From assembly GCA_018697195.1 (NCBI GenBank), contig CM031858.1, positions 91,731,120 to 91,795,119 on the forward strand: a stretch of 64,000 nucleotides of DNA. Reading direction: 5' to 3'. A program made the position numbers and the translations under genes. Source of the stretch: Certhia americana (lineage: Eukaryota; Chordata; Aves; Passeriformes; Certhiidae). The notes beneath the pieces are model-generated. The model searched no databases and was not told where the DNA came from. It worked only from the letters and a program-made list of their open reading frames with translations. This document shows positions 62,714 to 64,000 of the stretch, piece after piece (positions within the stretch are counted from its first letter, which is position 1; each line of letters begins with the position of its first letter).

Positions 62714-63911
62714 TTACCCTTTTGTTAAAATCTGAGAAGCGCTATGTGATACTTGTATACTACTGAAAAAAATAGTCAGAATGTTCCTGCTGCTTTTCAC
62801 TACTTATTTTAAGCAAAGGAAACAAAAGGTGCCTTGTCTGACAAACTCACTTTCAATCTCTCATGTGGGGCTAATCTTTTCTTTAAGCGGGAAAAAAAAA
62901 AAAAAAAAAAGAAAATGCATTGATTCTTATTTAAATTCATGTACTGTACCCTACATCATCCACATTGGAATATTGTAAACATGTGTTTGCTTGCTTGTTC
63001 TTCCTCAGCAATTGTGAGGGTGGGTTTTGTTTAAATTTTTTTAATTGCGTTTTGCAGCTTGGGGTTTTTTCTTATAGACTGTGCTGTAACAGAGTACAAT
63101 TGCTATCAGCAGTGGTATAAGATTCCTGTTTTTCCAGCAGGAGAAATTTCCCATAGAGTCATTACTGCATGTACTTTCTAAACCAATTAAAATTGGTTTT
63201 AAGACTTAGAGTTCTTACAGAGTTAAACTAGATCTGTTCAGACCCTGACATGGCCCATTTTTAAGAATGCTGCAGATGACAAAGATGACAAATTGAAGCC
63301 ACAGTATTAAGCATATTTGCTAACACTTCTTTTTTACTACCTACATAGATGTACTGGGAAAAGAATCTTTGTACAGCTTTTTGCAAAGCATGTGGCATGC
63401 ACTTCAGAAAATATGGCTTCTGGGGTCAAGTACCACGATTTTCTTTAAAACAAGTAGTATTGTCTTCTCCAGGATGGGTGTCTTTAGTTCAGTTTTCCAT
63501 GCATAAATACTATGGCATTCTTTAAAACCTAGACATCTCCTTCACTGCTGCTACCCATTTCCAGTCTAATTATTTTGGGGTTCATTTTTTTAATGGGAAG
63601 GTTTTGGCAACACACATCAGGAAGGGTGTTTGAAGTGGTCAGTGCTGACTCGTTTAATAATAAGTTGTTTAAACAGTTGAGGAAAAGCAGAGACAGGGAA
63701 AAAGCACTTTCCAGGATGTGGCTCCACCAGTGGCTTCTGCAGCTGCCATTCTGTACCTGTTTGCTAGTGTAGGAGCAGTCAGGTACCTTGACAGCTCTAG
63801 GAGTTTGTCTGTCTAGATCTGTTCTAAGGAAACATTCTGAGAAACAGCAGAATAGGTATTTGTCAACCTTCACAGTTAGGTACTTGGGAAAAAGAGGGAA
63901 GCTTTGAGATT

Positions 63912-64000
63912 TGTCTGCCTGGAGAAGGCTCTGGAGAGACTTGGTGCAACCTTCTCGTACCTAAAGAGGACCTGCAAGAGAGCTGGAGAGGGACTTTTTA
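63912..64000 (+). mobile_element. CR1 LINE fragment running off the window
   Basis: Plus-oriented CR1 interior: TGCCTGGAGAAGGCTCTGG, GCAACCTTCTCGTACC, GAGAGCTGGAGAGGGAC, TTTTTA at the edge. The CR1 3' end should follow within a few hundred bases beyond 64000. Confidence 0.8.

Larger units (their letters stand above)
60797..64000 (+). other. CTNNAL1: CTNNAL1 intron 1 (partial)
   Basis: GC-rich island tail to about 61.4 kb, then AT-rich. I searched for exon 2 (ITTLINHKDNT-like in human) and did not see it. It contains a 22-bp palindrome (62692-62713), small inverted repeats, an A run at 62891-62909 and the start of a CR1 element. Confidence 0.8.

Noticed and set aside
1..64000. CRISPR arrays, bacterial operons, plasmid or phage features
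   Set aside because: None present; spliced genes, CR1 elements and CpG islands show vertebrate nuclear DNA.

Overview
The window is nuclear DNA from a bird, most likely a passerine. It shows small spliced exons, CpG-island promoters, many CR1 LINE fragments (the dominant avian retroposon), and one SINE with an isoleucine-tRNA-like head and a CR1-like tail, a type known from songbirds. There is no bacterial, plasmid or CRISPR content. Most open reading frames are chance frames in AT-rich introns and intergenic DNA or in GC-rich CpG islands.

Left part (1 to about 11.5 kb, minus strand): the 5' quarter of ELP2, the WD40 subunit of the Elongator complex. Six consecutive coding exons (11333-11202, 11104-11026, 9142-9057, 7670-7520, 6305-6228, 2245-2181) join in frame with GT/AG boundaries into 197 codons. 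The rest of the gene lies beyond the left edge. The promoter is a TATA-less CpG island with a perfect 31-bp GC-box duplication and a YY1-type motif over the start codon. A 26-bp GC-rich minisatellite sits in intron 2, and the pyrimidine tract of intron 1 is a CTGT microsatellite.

Middle part (about 11.5 to 59.9 kb): a 49-kb interval with no recognisable gene. It holds CR1 fragments, the tRNA-derived SINE, a probable ERV-type solo LTR, a TTGGT pentanucleotide array, several long A or T runs, and a 71-base assembly gap flanked by two diverged copies of the same sequence.

Right part (about 59.9 to 64 kb, plus strand): the CpG-island promoter and first coding exon (60671-60796) of CTNNAL1, which encodes alpha-catulin of the vinculin/alpha-catenin family. 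The start of a very large intron follows, with a CR1 element running off the right edge.

ELP2 and CTNNAL1 are transcribed away from each other. From memory of the human map they lie on different chromosomes (18q12 and 9q31), ELP2 is head-to-head with SLC39A6, and CTNNAL1 is close to ABITRAM and ELP1. Neither SLC39A6 nor TMEM245 (the expected upstream neighbour of CTNNAL1) is recognisable here, so the window spans a synteny junction relative to human. I found no new molecular system. The strongest leads are this junction, with possible physical linkage of the ELP1 and ELP2 genes, and the unusual repeat architecture of the ELP2 promoter and first introns.
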